From Acidobacteriota bacterium (GTDB lineage Bacteria > Acidobacteriota > Vicinamibacteria > Vicinamibacterales > UBA8438), in the NCBI GenBank assembly GCA_012963185.1, contig DTWD01000157.1, positions 1-9,625 of the forward strand: DNA of 9,625 bases, given 5' to 3'. Positions 1-7,491 of the stretch are shown piece by piece (the first letter of the stretch is position 1; each line of letters starts with the position of its first letter). The position numbers and the translations under genes were made by a program. The notes under the pieces were generated by a model, which was not told the DNA's origin, made no database searches, and worked only from the letters and a program-made list of their open reading frames with translations.

Positions 1-355
1 CCAATTGGTTGCTGGACAGGATGTCGTGTTGATTATAGATGTGCAGGGAGCGCAGCAGGTGCGGCAGCGATTCACGGACGTCGTATCGATCTTTCTCTTG
101 CCGCCTTCTTATTCAGCGCTGCAAGAGCGACTGTTTGAGCGGAGTCAATCAGAGATAGGTCCGGATGAATTAAATCGACGACTCGTCACAGCCAGGCAAG
201 AGGTCGCTGTCAGACAAGATTACGACTACATTGTTATAAATGACCAACTTGAACGATGCGTTAGTACGCTCTGTAATATTGTTACAGCGGAACGCTCAAC
301 CGCCGAAGCAATGCGGACGAGCGCAACCCAGATAGCAGAGACCTTCGGGACATAG
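1..355 (+). CDS. gmk: Guanylate kinase, C-terminal part (5' end outside window)
   Basis: Guanylate kinase phosphorylates GMP to GDP with ATP in the cytoplasm, feeding the GTP and dGTP pools. The open frame enters from the left edge (codons in phase with base 2) and ends at TAG 353-355, giving about 117 C-terminal residues of a protein usually near 200. The P-loop and GMP-binding N-terminus are therefore outside the window. Visible family marks are the core strand with IDVQGA, then IFLLPPS, the RL..R lid region, the basic RRL..A..E segment and the YDYIVIND motif near the end. A TTG at 5-7 is an internal codon, not a start. The stop is 15 bases before coaBC, so the two are probably co-transcribed. 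Many bacteria carry rpoZ directly after gmk; it is absent here. Identification is secure. Confidence 0.95.
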   Translation, partial: QLVAGQDVVLIIDVQGAQQVRQRFTDVVSIFLLPPSYSALQERLFERSQSEIGPDELNRRLVTARQEVAVRQDYDYIVINDQLERCVSTLCNIVTAERSTAEAMRTSATQIAETFGT

Positions 356-370
356 TCAGAGACGAAAACG

Positions 371-1594
371 ATGGCATTGATTGCACTTGGTGTCAGTGGT
401 GGTATTAGCGCTTATAAGTCTGTGGAAGTAGCTCGTCAACTGCAGCGACAGGGACATGAAGTTGTAGCTGTAATGACCGCCAACGCGCAAAAATTCATTG
501 GACCGTTGACGTTTGAGGCGATTACGCGTCGACGAGTACTGTTGGATCAGTACGAACCTGGTGTAAACACGGACATCGACCATATTGCGCTTGCGTCATC
601 GATTGACTTGTTGCTGGTGGCTCCGGCGACAGCAAATGTGATTGGGAAGTTTTCTCATGGGATAGCTGACGATTTTTTGTCCTCGTTGTTTCTTGCGACG
701 ACTGCTCCGGTGTTAGTTGCTCCTGCGATGAATACCAATATGTATGAAAACGTTGCGGTTCAAGCTAATTGTCGTGTCTTGGCAGAGCGAGGTGTTTCGT
801 TCATTGCCCCGGATGATGGCTACCTTGCGTGTGGTTGGATCGGAAAAGGCCGTCTCGCAGAACCCGATGTGATTGTGTCTGCGGTTGGAGGATGTCTTCG
901 TCGCGATGGGGATTGGGCGGGACGAGTTGTTCTAGTAACGGCAGGGCCGACGTATGAAGATGTCGATCCGGTCCGCTATGTCGGTAACCGCTCAAGTGGA
1001 CGTATGGGGTTTGCTGTGGCCGCGGAGGCGATTGCTCGTGGTGCCCGGGTGTTATTGGTGACAGGTCCAACAGTACTAGAGCCTCCTGTCGGAGCTGAGG
1101 TGACGTCGGTTCGGAGTGCCGATGAGATGCATCGTGCTGTGATGAAGGTTACGAGTAGTGAGCCTGTTGATGTGGTTGTAATGGCAGCCGCGGTTGCTGA
1201 TTATGCGAGTGGCATAGGACCGAGGGAAACGAAGATCAGAAAAAGTGATGATGAGTTAGTCCTTCGGTTACGCAAGACCCCGGACATTCTTGCTGGCCTT
1301 GGCGAAGCTCGCGGGAACTCGTCTAAACCGTTCCTTGTTGGATTCGCGGCTGAAACCGAAGATCTTATTGAGTCGGCCTCAGAGAAACTTCGCAGCAAAC
1401 GAATAGACCTAGTGGTTGCCAATGATGTGACTCAAGCCGGAGCAGGGTTTGATGTTGACACGAATATCGTGACACTTGTGACTCGAGATAAGGTTGAGCC
1501 GGTTACGAAACGATCTAAACGTGATCTAGCCCGTTTGATTTTTAACCGCATTGAATCATGCGTCCAAGATCGACTGACTGCCAACCGAGTGTAG
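371..1594 (+). CDS. coaBC: Bifunctional phosphopantothenoylcysteine decarboxylase / phosphopantothenate-cysteine ligase
   Basis: Catalyses two consecutive cytoplasmic steps of coenzyme A synthesis: CTP-dependent joining of 4'-phosphopantothenate to cysteine (CoaB) and FMN-dependent decarboxylation to 4'-phosphopantetheine (CoaC). At 407 aa it has the normal full length. The CoaC domain (about residues 1-175) shows the flavin-binding GVSGGISAYKS at 7-17, the catalytic His71 in HIALA, PAMN at 118-121 and the active-site flap Cys154 in GYLACGW. The CoaB domain (about 184-400) shows GPTYEDVDPVRYVGNRSSG around 192-210, AAAVADY at 272-278, a lysine-rich KIRKSD (288-293) and VGFAAET (323-329). All expected catalytic residues are present. 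ATG 371 gives the standard N-terminus; the upstream AGAGACGA is only a weak ribosome-binding site, consistent with reading through from gmk. The stop abuts the next start. Confidence 0.97.
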   Translation: MALIALGVSGGISAYKSVEVARQLQRQGHEVVAVMTANAQKFIGPLTFEAITRRRVLLDQYEPGVNTDIDHIALASSIDLLLVAPATANVIGKFSHGIADDFLSSLFLATTAPVLVAPAMNTNMYENVAVQANCRVLAERGVSFIAPDDGYLACGWIGKGRLAEPDVIVSAVGGCLRRDGDWAGRVVLVTAGPTYEDVDPVRYVGNRSSGRMGFAVAAEAIARGARVLLVTGPTVLEPPVGAEVTSVRSADEMHRAVMKVTSSEPVDVVVMAAAVADYASGIGPRETKIRKSDDELVLRLRKTPDILAGLGEARGNSSKPFLVGFAAETEDLIESASEKLRSKRIDLVVANDVTQAGAGFDVDTNIVTLVTRDKVEPVTKRSKRDLARLIFNRIESCVQDRLTANRV

Positions 1595-2278
1595 GTGTCT
1601 GTGAGCAGCGGTGGACCTCTTGCGGCGCACCTTCAATTTTTCAGAGAACTCGGTGTCAACGGAGTTAGCAGTGATGAGGTGTGGCGAAGACCGGGGGCGT
1701 CAGCGGACTCAGGAATGAATGCTAAAGCGGAGTTGAAACGCCTTCGTGGCGAGATTGGTGACTGTACACGTTGCAAACTGCACGCAGGGCGGACGAACTT
1801 AGTCTTTGGTGAGGGGAACCCGAAGGCAGATCTCATGTTCGTAGGAGAGGCTCCAGGGCGTGACGAAGACATCAAGGGCGAGCCGTTTGTTGGACGTGCT
1901 GGCAAATTGCTCACCAAAATCATTGAAGCCATCGACTTGAACCGTAATGATGTGTACATCGCAAATGTCATTAAGTGTCGTCCGCCACAGAATCGAAACC
2001 CAGAACCAGATGAAGTGGAAACGTGCGAACCATTCCTCTTTTCTCAGATTGATGCGATTCAGCCACGTGTGATTGTGGCTCTCGGGGCATTTGCGGTGAG
2101 AACATTGCTTCGCGATGACAAGACGCCTATTTCGAAACTACGTGGACGACAATACAGTTATAGAGGCACAATACTTATTCCAACATTTCACCCGGCGTAT
2201 CTCTTACGTAGCCCGGACAAGAAGCGGTATGTTTGGGAAGATATGAGGCAGGTTCGTGCCATTCTCCGTGGGGAGTGA
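1595..2278 (+). CDS. Family-4 (4Fe-4S) uracil-DNA glycosylase
   Basis: Removes uracil from DNA arising by cytosine deamination or dUTP misincorporation, starting base-excision repair. The protein is 227 aa. The four Fe-S cysteines of family 4 are present as C57, C60, C128 and C144. The catalytic loop reads GEAPG (84-88), followed by [21 protein letters not shown] lies at 127-136 and the second catalytic motif TFHPAYLLR at 197-205 (His199). The start is GTG 1595, directly abutting the coaBC TAG, so translation is probably coupled. An internal ATG at residue 41 would give a compact core starting just before the first cysteine. I prefer the longer form because residues 9-33 ([10 protein letters not shown]..) look like a structured N-terminal helix seen in relatives, as I recall, but this is not proven. 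It sits 12 bases before priA in a repair/replication pairing. Confidence 0.94.
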   Translation: MSVSSGGPLAAHLQFFRELGVNGVSSDEVWRRPGASADSGMNAKAELKRLRGEIGDCTRCKLHAGRTNLVFGEGNPKADLMFVGEAPGRDEDIKGEPFVGRAGKLLTKIIEAIDLNRNDVYIANVIKCRPPQNRNPEPDEVETCEPFLFSQIDAIQPRVIVALGAFAVRTLLRDDKTPISKLRGRQYSYRGTILIPTFHPAYLLRSPDKKRYVWEDMRQVRAILRGE

Positions 2279-2290
2279 GCGGTTGTCGTC

Positions 2291-4612
2291 TTGTCTGTAT
2301 TTCAGCCGGTTACGACCACGAAAGACCGACAACTCGTGGCCCGTCAAATAACGGTTGCCGTGCCGGTGCCATTTCTGCCGGTGCTAACTTACGGAGTACC
2401 TGACGGAATAGGCACCCCCCCTTTTGGGACTCGTGTGGTCGTCCCGCTCGGGCATCGAAGTGTTATCGGCTGTGTAGTTGAAAGGGACACGCCGAGTAAT
2501 AACGTATCAAATGGTTCGCGAGAGCCCGTATCTGTAGAAGGTAGTCAAGTTCGGGACCTCGTCGAAGTGCTCGACGAGGAGCCATATCTGCCGCCAGATA
2601 TTCTAGAACTTGCTTGTTGGGTGGCAGAGTACTTTGCTTGCAGTTGTGGTGAAGCGATCGCCGCGGCGATGCCACCACTCGCGATGTCTGATCGAGGGAG
2701 AAGTAGAGCGTCAGTTTTTAGATATGAGAAGGTTGTCCAACTCTCTGATCTTGGTCGTGATGTTTGCCTTGGAACGCCTCCAAGTGATCTCGGACAACGG
2801 CAGCGACTTACCCTGCGCCGCCTGCAACAGGCGTCAGGTGGAGTTCCATTATCAATACTGAGAAGTGAAGGGATCGGAACTGACTCCGTAAATCGACTGT
2901 CGAGAAGAGGGTTGGTGTCGGTGCGTTCGGTGAAGGTCGAACGAGACCCATTGGGGCGCGAGGCTGTCATGCAGTCCGCACAGATAGATTCAGACGCTGA
3001 GCGAGAGTTAACCATTCATCAAGAACAGGCGATCAAACAATTAACAAAACTCAGTTCGGACAATTCATTTCAGGTTGCACTTTTACATGGAGTGACTGGA
3101 AGCGGAAAAACAGAGGTTTATCTCAGACTTGCGCAGCACATGGGGGTGCTTGGTCGAAGTGTGTTGATGCTTGTTCCGGAGATCGCACTCACGCCGGCGA
3201 TGGTGGCAACATTCCATGGTTGCTTTGGACGCCGTGTGGCAATACAGCACAGTGGATTATCTGATGGAGAACGGCACGATCAATGGCACAGGATTCGTCG
3301 TGGGGAAGTTGATATTGTGATCGGTACTCGGTCGGCAGTGTTTGCGCCTGTTGAGAATCTGGGACTGATTATCGTGGATGAGGAACACGACGGTTCGTAT
3401 AAGCAGGAGGAAACACCGAGATATCACGCACGTAGCGTGGCGATAATTAGAGCTCAACAGATTGGGGCACTGGTGGTGTTGGGTTCGGCGACACCATCCC
3501 TTGAGAGCTATCAGAATACCCGGACTGGTCGTTATCAGCTTGTTGTGATGCCCGAACGGGTACAACAACGACCTCTTCCTGAGGTTACCGTGGTCGACAT
3601 GCGTCAAGAAACAGCCATATTGGGAACAGAGGTTGTCTTAAGTCGAGCATTACGTGAGGCACTAGAGTTAACAGCTGCACGCGGTAATCAGGCATTAGTG
3701 CTCCTCAATAGGCGAGGGTATGCCACGGCAATGCTTTGCCGGCAGTGCGGGCGAGCATTGGAATGTCCAAATTGTAGCGTTGCGTTAACGCTTCATCGCG
3801 CTATCAATCGCGCGCGGTGTCACTATTGTGATTATTCTGTGGCCCGTCCGGAAACATGTTTGTATTGTGCCGGACCTTACTTAGAGTCGCTGGGTTTCGG
3901 GACGGAAAGAGTCGAAAGTGAGATTGCGGAAATACTACCTGGAATATCAGTAGCCAGACTGGACCGGGATACCGTGCGTCGACGCGGGGCCGGAGCATCA
4001 TTGTTATCGCGATTTCGTGAGGGCAAGATTCAGGTGCTCATCGGGACACAAATGATCGCGAAGGGGCATGATTTCCCGAAGGTTACGCTCGTTGGTGTCG
4101 TGTCTGCTGACATGGGCTTAACCGTCGCTGATTTCAGAGCCGGTGAGCGGACATTTCAGCTCTTAACACAGGTAGCTGGCCGTGCAGGTCGCGGTGATTT
4201 GCCGGGACAGGCGATTATCCAGTCCTACTACCCAGATCACTACAGTATCGGCTATGCCTGCCAACAGGCGTATGAGCCATTTTTCGAAGAAGAACTTCGT
4301 TTTCGGAAAGCACTGCGGTACCCGCCCACGTTGTCGATGGTCAATGTCGTCGCTCGAGGGCGGTCATATGACGAGGCCATCAGTGATGCGAAAGATTTGG
4401 CTACGCATCTCCGTTCGTGCGGTCATTTCTTTCAGGTAATGGGACCGGCGGTGGCTCCTATCTCAAAGATTCGTGGTCAGTATCGTGCGCAGTTGTTTCT
4501 GAAGGGGACCAACCGCCGGGCAATGAGGGATGCAGTTCGGTCAGCACTTGAGGTGCGACCGAGACTTCGACGAAAAGTTACGGTCGATATCGACCCCGTC
4601 AACATGCTATGA
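2291..4612 (+). CDS. priA: Primosomal protein N', replication restart helicase PriA
   Basis: 3'-to-5' superfamily-2 DNA helicase that recognises abandoned forks and D-loops and reloads the replicative helicase. The 773 aa fit the family. The N-terminal 3'-end-binding domain begins near residue 16 (VARQITVAVPVPF, then FGTRVVVPLG). The helicase core shows Walker A GVTGSGKT (267-274), Walker B DEEH (363-366), GSATPSLES (398-406), and later motifs IGTQMIAKGHDF (584-595) and QVAGRAGRG (627-635). Between the two lobes are eight zinc-binding cysteines: C483, C486, C492, C495, C510, C513, C523 and C526. No key residue is missing. The start is uncertain: TTG 2291 gives the stated length, while GTG 2336 starts exactly at the conserved region; neither has a convincing close ribosome-binding site. 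It is the last gene of the plus-strand run and converges on the M50 gene. Confidence 0.96.
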   Translation: MSVFQPVTTTKDRQLVARQITVAVPVPFLPVLTYGVPDGIGTPPFGTRVVVPLGHRSVIGCVVERDTPSNNVSNGSREPVSVEGSQVRDLVEVLDEEPYLPPDILELACWVAEYFACSCGEAIAAAMPPLAMSDRGRSRASVFRYEKVVQLSDLGRDVCLGTPPSDLGQRQRLTLRRLQQASGGVPLSILRSEGIGTDSVNRLSRRGLVSVRSVKVERDPLGREAVMQSAQIDSDAERELTIHQEQAIKQLTKLSSDNSFQVALLHGVTGSGKTEVYLRLAQHMGVLGRSVLMLVPEIALTPAMVATFHGCFGRRVAIQHSGLSDGERHDQWHRIRRGEVDIVIGTRSAVFAPVENLGLIIVDEEHDGSYKQEETPRYHARSVAIIRAQQIGALVVLGSATPSLESYQNTRTGRYQLVVMPERVQQRPLPEVTVVDMRQETAILGTEVVLSRALREALELTAARGNQALVLLNRRGYATAMLCRQCGRALECPNCSVALTLHRAINRARCHYCDYSVARPETCLYCAGPYLESLGFGTERVESEIAEILPGISVARLDRDTVRRRGAGASLLSRFREGKIQVLIGTQMIAKGHDFPKVTLVGVVSADMGLTVADFRAGERTFQLLTQVAGRAGRGDLPGQAIIQSYYPDHYSIGYACQQAYEPFFEEELRFRKALRYPPTLSMVNVVARGRSYDEAISDAKDLATHLRSCGHFFQVMGPAVAPISKIRGQYRAQLFLKGTNRRAMRDAVRSALEVRPRLRRKVTVDIDPVNML

Positions 4613-4618
4613 CGGGGT
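4593..4618. terminator. Convergent hairpin overlapping the priA stop codon
   Basis: A perfect 9-bp inverted repeat, ACCCCGTCA (4593-4601) and TGACGGGGT (4610-4618), with an 8-base loop. It covers the last priA codons and TGA and ends three bases before the M50 stop on the other strand. Being symmetric, it could serve both converging transcripts. There is no T-tract on either side, so it is not a canonical intrinsic terminator. It may act as a weak bidirectional terminator or a 3'-end-stabilising hairpin. Confidence 0.5.
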
Positions 4619-4621
4619 TCG

Positions 4622-5623
4622 TTAGGGGACGTCGGTTAATCCGCCGATATCAAATGGTGCTGGTGTAAAACAAAGCGCGAAGATTATCGCCGCTGCTACG
4701 GCCACCCAGAGTCGCGTGCGGTCTAACGGGACGTGTTCGTCAAGAGTAGGTGGATGCCTTAGGCCTCCGCTCACGATCATCATTATGAGGAGTAAAGAAA
4801 CTAGGACGAACCAGCTCGGAGTAACGAAACCAAGTCCGACTAACGCAATTAAACTGACGACGGTGACGGTTGTGGATTTGCGGCCAAATGCGGCGTATGA
4901 GATGTGACCTCCATCGAGTTGGGCGATCGGAAACAAGTTAAGAGCGGTTGCAAATAATCCGAACCATGCGGCAAACCCCATTGGGTGGAGGTTGATCGAA
5001 TAACCTTCCGGTGTGCTACCCCAAACGAGCCAGGCCGCTGCCTGGAATAGAAGTGGTTCGCCGAGTGTGATGAAGCTCGTATCGCCGCTAGGTAGTTGCG
5101 TAATACGCGATAACCAGAGACCAAGAAAGAGCGTGGGAACAGCGACGATAAACCCTGCGATTGGCCCTGCAACGCCAACATCGAAGAGTATTGCTTTTGT
5201 CGGAATGCGTTTCCGAATTCTGATCACGGCACCAAATGTTCCAGTCAAAATTGGAGCAGGCAGAAAGAACGGTGGTGACGCATCGATGTTGTAATAACGG
5301 CAGGCGTAGTAGTGCCCCAGTTCGTGCGTGCCGAGAATGGCTAATATTGTCCAGCTGTACCATGCACCATGGATCCATGACACTTCTGGCAATTCGGAAG
5401 ACGAAAAATTTGCCAGGAATCCTGCATAGTGCATACGGCCCCAGAACGTCGTTGTGAGCACGGTCGCGAGAAACAGTGCGACATGAAGCCACGTGCGTTC
5501 TCGGCGCTGTGGTGTTTGCAGTATCGATGACTCGTGGTCAAGCTGACCAGATGTCCCAAGGGGTAGTGGTGTTAACGCCTCCGATGTAGACGGGGCGAGA
5601 AGATTGTTAGTTTCTTGTGGCAA
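4622..5623 (-). CDS. Site-2 protease family intramembrane zinc metalloprotease (M50)
   Basis: A 333-aa multi-pass membrane protein of the M50 family, which cleaves substrates within the membrane, often anti-sigma factors or other regulators. The zinc-binding motif HELGH is at 100-104 inside a hydrophobic segment. The third ligand motif is N..P...LDGG at 229-239 (NLFPIAQLDGG). A FGAVIRI segment (130-136) follows the first motif, as in the EGY/cyanobacterial-like subgroup. Hydrophobic stretches lie at about 45-62, 87-100, 146-171, 188-202, 215-232, 252-284 and 304-320. The N-terminal 44 residues are soluble and rich in Pro and Ser; there is no PDZ domain as in RseP. The start is TTG 5621-5623 without a clear Shine-Dalgarno, so it probably relies on coupling to the HU-like gene 20 bases upstream. 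The substrate is unknown. Confidence 0.9.
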   Translation of the reverse strand: MPQETNNLLAPSTSEALTPLPLGTSGQLDHESSILQTPQRRERTWLHVALFLATVLTTTFWGRMHYAGFLANFSSSELPEVSWIHGAWYSWTILAILGTHELGHYYACRYYNIDASPPFFLPAPILTGTFGAVIRIRKRIPTKAILFDVGVAGPIAGFIVAVPTLFLGLWLSRITQLPSGDTSFITLGEPLLFQAAAWLVWGSTPEGYSINLHPMGFAAWFGLFATALNLFPIAQLDGGHISYAAFGRKSTTVTVVSLIALVGLGFVTPSWFVLVSLLLIMMIVSGGLRHPPTLDEHVPLDRTRLWVAVAAAIIFALCFTPAPFDIGGLTDVP

Positions 5624-5643
5624 GACGACTATTGTGGGCTTGG

Positions 5644-5916
5644 TTAGCCGTCGATATTCTGGAGTTCTTTACCAGGCTTAAATCGAATGGTTCGACCAGG
5701 CGGAATGCGAACTTCCTTGCCTGTTCGGGGGTTTCGACCGATACCCCGTTTACGGGGTTTTACTTGAAATACACCGAATCCACGCAGTTCAATCCGCTCA
5801 CCGCGTTGCATCGACATGCGCATGGCATCAAATACCGCGTCAACAGCAACTTCGGATTTCACTTTTGTGATGTCCGCGGCCTTCGACACTTCATTGACAA
5901 TGTCGACTTTGATCAT
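5644..5916 (-). CDS. HU/IHF family nucleoid DNA-binding protein
   Basis: A 90-aa histone-like protein that dimerises and bends DNA through two beta-ribbon arms. The N-terminal helical dimerisation part (1-45) carries VDIVNEVSKAADITK. The core shows RIELRGFGVF (41-50), the beta-arm tip GRNPRTGKEV (60-69) with the intercalating proline, and the closing RFKPGKELQ. The arm and RTIRFKPGKEL end lean towards IHF-type sequences, but a single copy cannot be assigned to HU versus an IHF subunit, so no symbol is given. The ATG at 5914-5916 is supported by GAGGAG ten bases upstream. It is the first gene of a minus-strand pair with the M50 protease and is divergent from der, 83 bases apart. The sigma-70 promoter at 5946-5975 fits the high expression expected for a nucleoid protein. 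Confidence 0.95.
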   Translation of the reverse strand: MIKVDIVNEVSKAADITKVKSEVAVDAVFDAMRMSMQRGERIELRGFGVFQVKPRKRGIGRNPRTGKEVRIPPGRTIRFKPGKELQNIDG

Positions 5917-5926
5917 GGTTATCCGG

Positions 5927-5932
5927 CTCCTC
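5927..5932 (-). promoter_or_regulatory. Ribosome-binding site of the HU-like gene
   Basis: On the minus strand the sequence reads GAGGAG, ten bases before the ATG at 5916-5914. It is one of the few strong Shine-Dalgarno sites in the window and confirms the start. Confidence 0.8.
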
Positions 5933-5945
5933 GGTATGTATAAAC

Positions 5946-5975
5946 ATCATAGATACTGTAATTTACGGCTGTCAA
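5946..5975 (-). promoter_or_regulatory. Sigma-70 promoter for the HU-like gene and M50 protease
   Basis: Minus strand: -35 TTGACA (5975-5970), an 18-base spacer, then -10 TATGAT (5951-5946). The -35 is a perfect consensus and the -10 matches five of six. Predicted transcription starts near 5939, leaving a short leader containing the GAGGAG site. On the plus strand the same interval must also drive der. A weak TTTACG / TAAACT pair (5962-5967 and 5984-5989) would start almost at the der ATG and overlaps the HU -35, so the two promoters may compete; that part is speculative. Confidence 0.8.
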
Positions 5976-5999
5976 GGGAACGGTAAACTAGTTAGCGAA

Positions 6000-7418
6000 A
6001 TGGTAACGAAGGGAGCTCGGGGCGCTCAAGGGAACCGTGTCGTATTAATCGGTCGTCCTAATGTCGGGAAGTCGACCCTATTTAATAGGGTCTCAGGTGC
6101 TCGTTCGGCGATTGTGAATCCTGTAGCAGGAACGACGAGAGACATTCTCAGACGACCTGTCGAATGGCTCGGCAGAGAGTTCGAGTTAGTCGATACGGGC
6201 GGACTGTTTGGGGCAAGTAGTGACCCGTTGCAAGAAGAGGTCGCCAAACATGGTCTGAGAGAAATCGAAACGGCAGCCGTGCTCGTTGTGTTGGTCGATG
6301 GGCGGGATGGACTAATGCCAGCCGATGAGGAGGTGGTGACGCATGCCCGCCGGATTGGAGTCCCATTGGTATTGGCTGTGAACAAGGTCGACAACCCGCA
6401 ACTACAAGATCGGTCAGCCGAGTTTTTCCAACTTGCGATTTCGCCAGTAGTAACCGTTGCCGCAGAACATGGCCTGGGGGTCGGTGATCTTCTTGATGAG
6501 GTCGCAGCGAGACTGCCGGGTCAGCGACGTCTAGCAAGAAAGAGTCAACTGAGTGCCAGTGATGACGTGGTTGAATCCTCCGAAGGCAGCACTGAGATCC
6601 GTCTAGCGATTGTTGGTCGGCCGAATGTCGGGAAGTCGTCTCTTGTCAATCGGTTGGTTCGAGAAGAGCGCGTATTAGTGAGTGATCTTCCGGGAACCAC
6701 GCGAGATGCGATCGATACTGTTGTTGGATGGCACGGTCGTCGTATCCGACTGGTCGATACGGCAGGGATTCGTAAGCCAGGGAAAATTGCCCAGTCAGGA
6801 CAGGTCGAATCGGTCAGCACGTTACTTGCGCGGCGTGCATTGAAACGGGCAGACGTTGCAATCGTGCTTATCGATGCGACTGCCGGTGTAACGAAGCAGG
6901 ATGCCGCGGTTGCTGGTGAAGCGGAGCGAGCTGGTTGCAGCATCATCATCGCGGTAAATAAATGGGACCTCGTGAAGAAGGAGGGGGCCGACTACGTGAA
7001 GACGTTCGATGCGGACCTACGGGACAATCTCAAATTTGCTGACTTTGCCCCGGTTCTGCATATTTCCGCACTGACCGGAGAACGTACACAACAGGTTTTC
7101 TTTCGGAGTTTGAAAGTGGTTGAGGCGCGCGCCAAGCATGTGTCAACGGCAGAACTCAACCGTATGGTGACCAAGGCGACAGCTCGGCATCAACCTCATA
7201 GTCGCGGTCGAAAAGAGGTGAAGATTTTGTATGCCACGCAAGTGTCATCGCGGCCACCGACATTTGTGTTCTTCACCAATATAGAGACGCGGTTTCATTT
7301 TTCGTACCAGCGGTTTCTCCGAAATCAGTTGCGGCGAGCGTTTGGATTTGAGGGTTCTCCGATTTGGTTGAAAGCTCGTGCTCGTCGAGTCCAACCGCGG
7401 CGTGGTCGTCGTTCGTGA
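6000..7418 (+). CDS. der: Ribosome assembly GTPase Der (EngA), tandem G domains
   Basis: Essential GTPase with two consecutive G domains and a C-terminal KH-like domain; it binds the 50S precursor and promotes late large-subunit maturation. At 472 aa it is full length. G domain 1: GRPNVGKS (18-25), PVAGTTRD (41-48), DTGG (65-68), NKVD (128-131). G domain 2: GRPNVGKS (206-213), PGTTRD (231-236), DTAG (253-256), NKWD (320-323), SALTG (356-360). The KH-like domain occupies about 362-460 and a basic tail (ARRVQPRRGRR) ends the protein. The linker at 176-198 is acidic and variable. The only start in frame is ATG 6000; no close Shine-Dalgarno is seen (AAGGGAACGG lies about 17 bases away), so a leaderless or weakly initiated message is possible. 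Transcription is divergent from the HU-like gene. Confidence 0.97.
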   Translation: MVTKGARGAQGNRVVLIGRPNVGKSTLFNRVSGARSAIVNPVAGTTRDILRRPVEWLGREFELVDTGGLFGASSDPLQEEVAKHGLREIETAAVLVVLVDGRDGLMPADEEVVTHARRIGVPLVLAVNKVDNPQLQDRSAEFFQLAISPVVTVAAEHGLGVGDLLDEVAARLPGQRRLARKSQLSASDDVVESSEGSTEIRLAIVGRPNVGKSSLVNRLVREERVLVSDLPGTTRDAIDTVVGWHGRRIRLVDTAGIRKPGKIAQSGQVESVSTLLARRALKRADVAIVLIDATAGVTKQDAAVAGEAERAGCSIIIAVNKWDLVKKEGADYVKTFDADLRDNLKFADFAPVLHISALTGERTQQVFFRSLKVVEARAKHVSTAELNRMVTKATARHQPHSRGRKEVKILYATQVSSRPPTFVFFTNIETRFHFSYQRFLRNQLRRAFGFEGSPIWLKARARRVQPRRGRRS

Positions 7419-7446
7419 CGTTCCGCGGACGAGTAATTCGACTGGC

Positions 7447-7464
7447 TGATATACTCGCGCGAGT
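7447..7464 (+). promoter_or_regulatory. Extended -10 promoter with overlapping 12-bp palindrome upstream of merR
   Basis: TGATATACT at 7447-7455 is a TGn-TATACT extended -10; no good -35 is found 17 bases upstream, as is common with this class. A perfect palindrome, ACTCGCGCGAGT (7453-7464), overlaps its last three bases and covers the expected start point near 7462. This is the right place for an operator, perhaps for autoregulation by the MerR-like product 28 bases downstream. The promoter is reasonably supported; the operator role is inference. Confidence 0.55.
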
Positions 7465-7491
7465 CTGAATGTTGGGGTGATCCAGAGACGA

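Noticed and set aside
2545..3015. Minus-strand frame of 156 codons inside priA
   Set aside because: Low-complexity Ser/Arg composition typical of antisense frames; priA is clearly the coding strand.
5617..5943. Plus-strand frame of 108 codons opposite the HU-like gene
   Set aside because: Antisense to a gene with an unmistakable family signature, a ribosome-binding site and a promoter.
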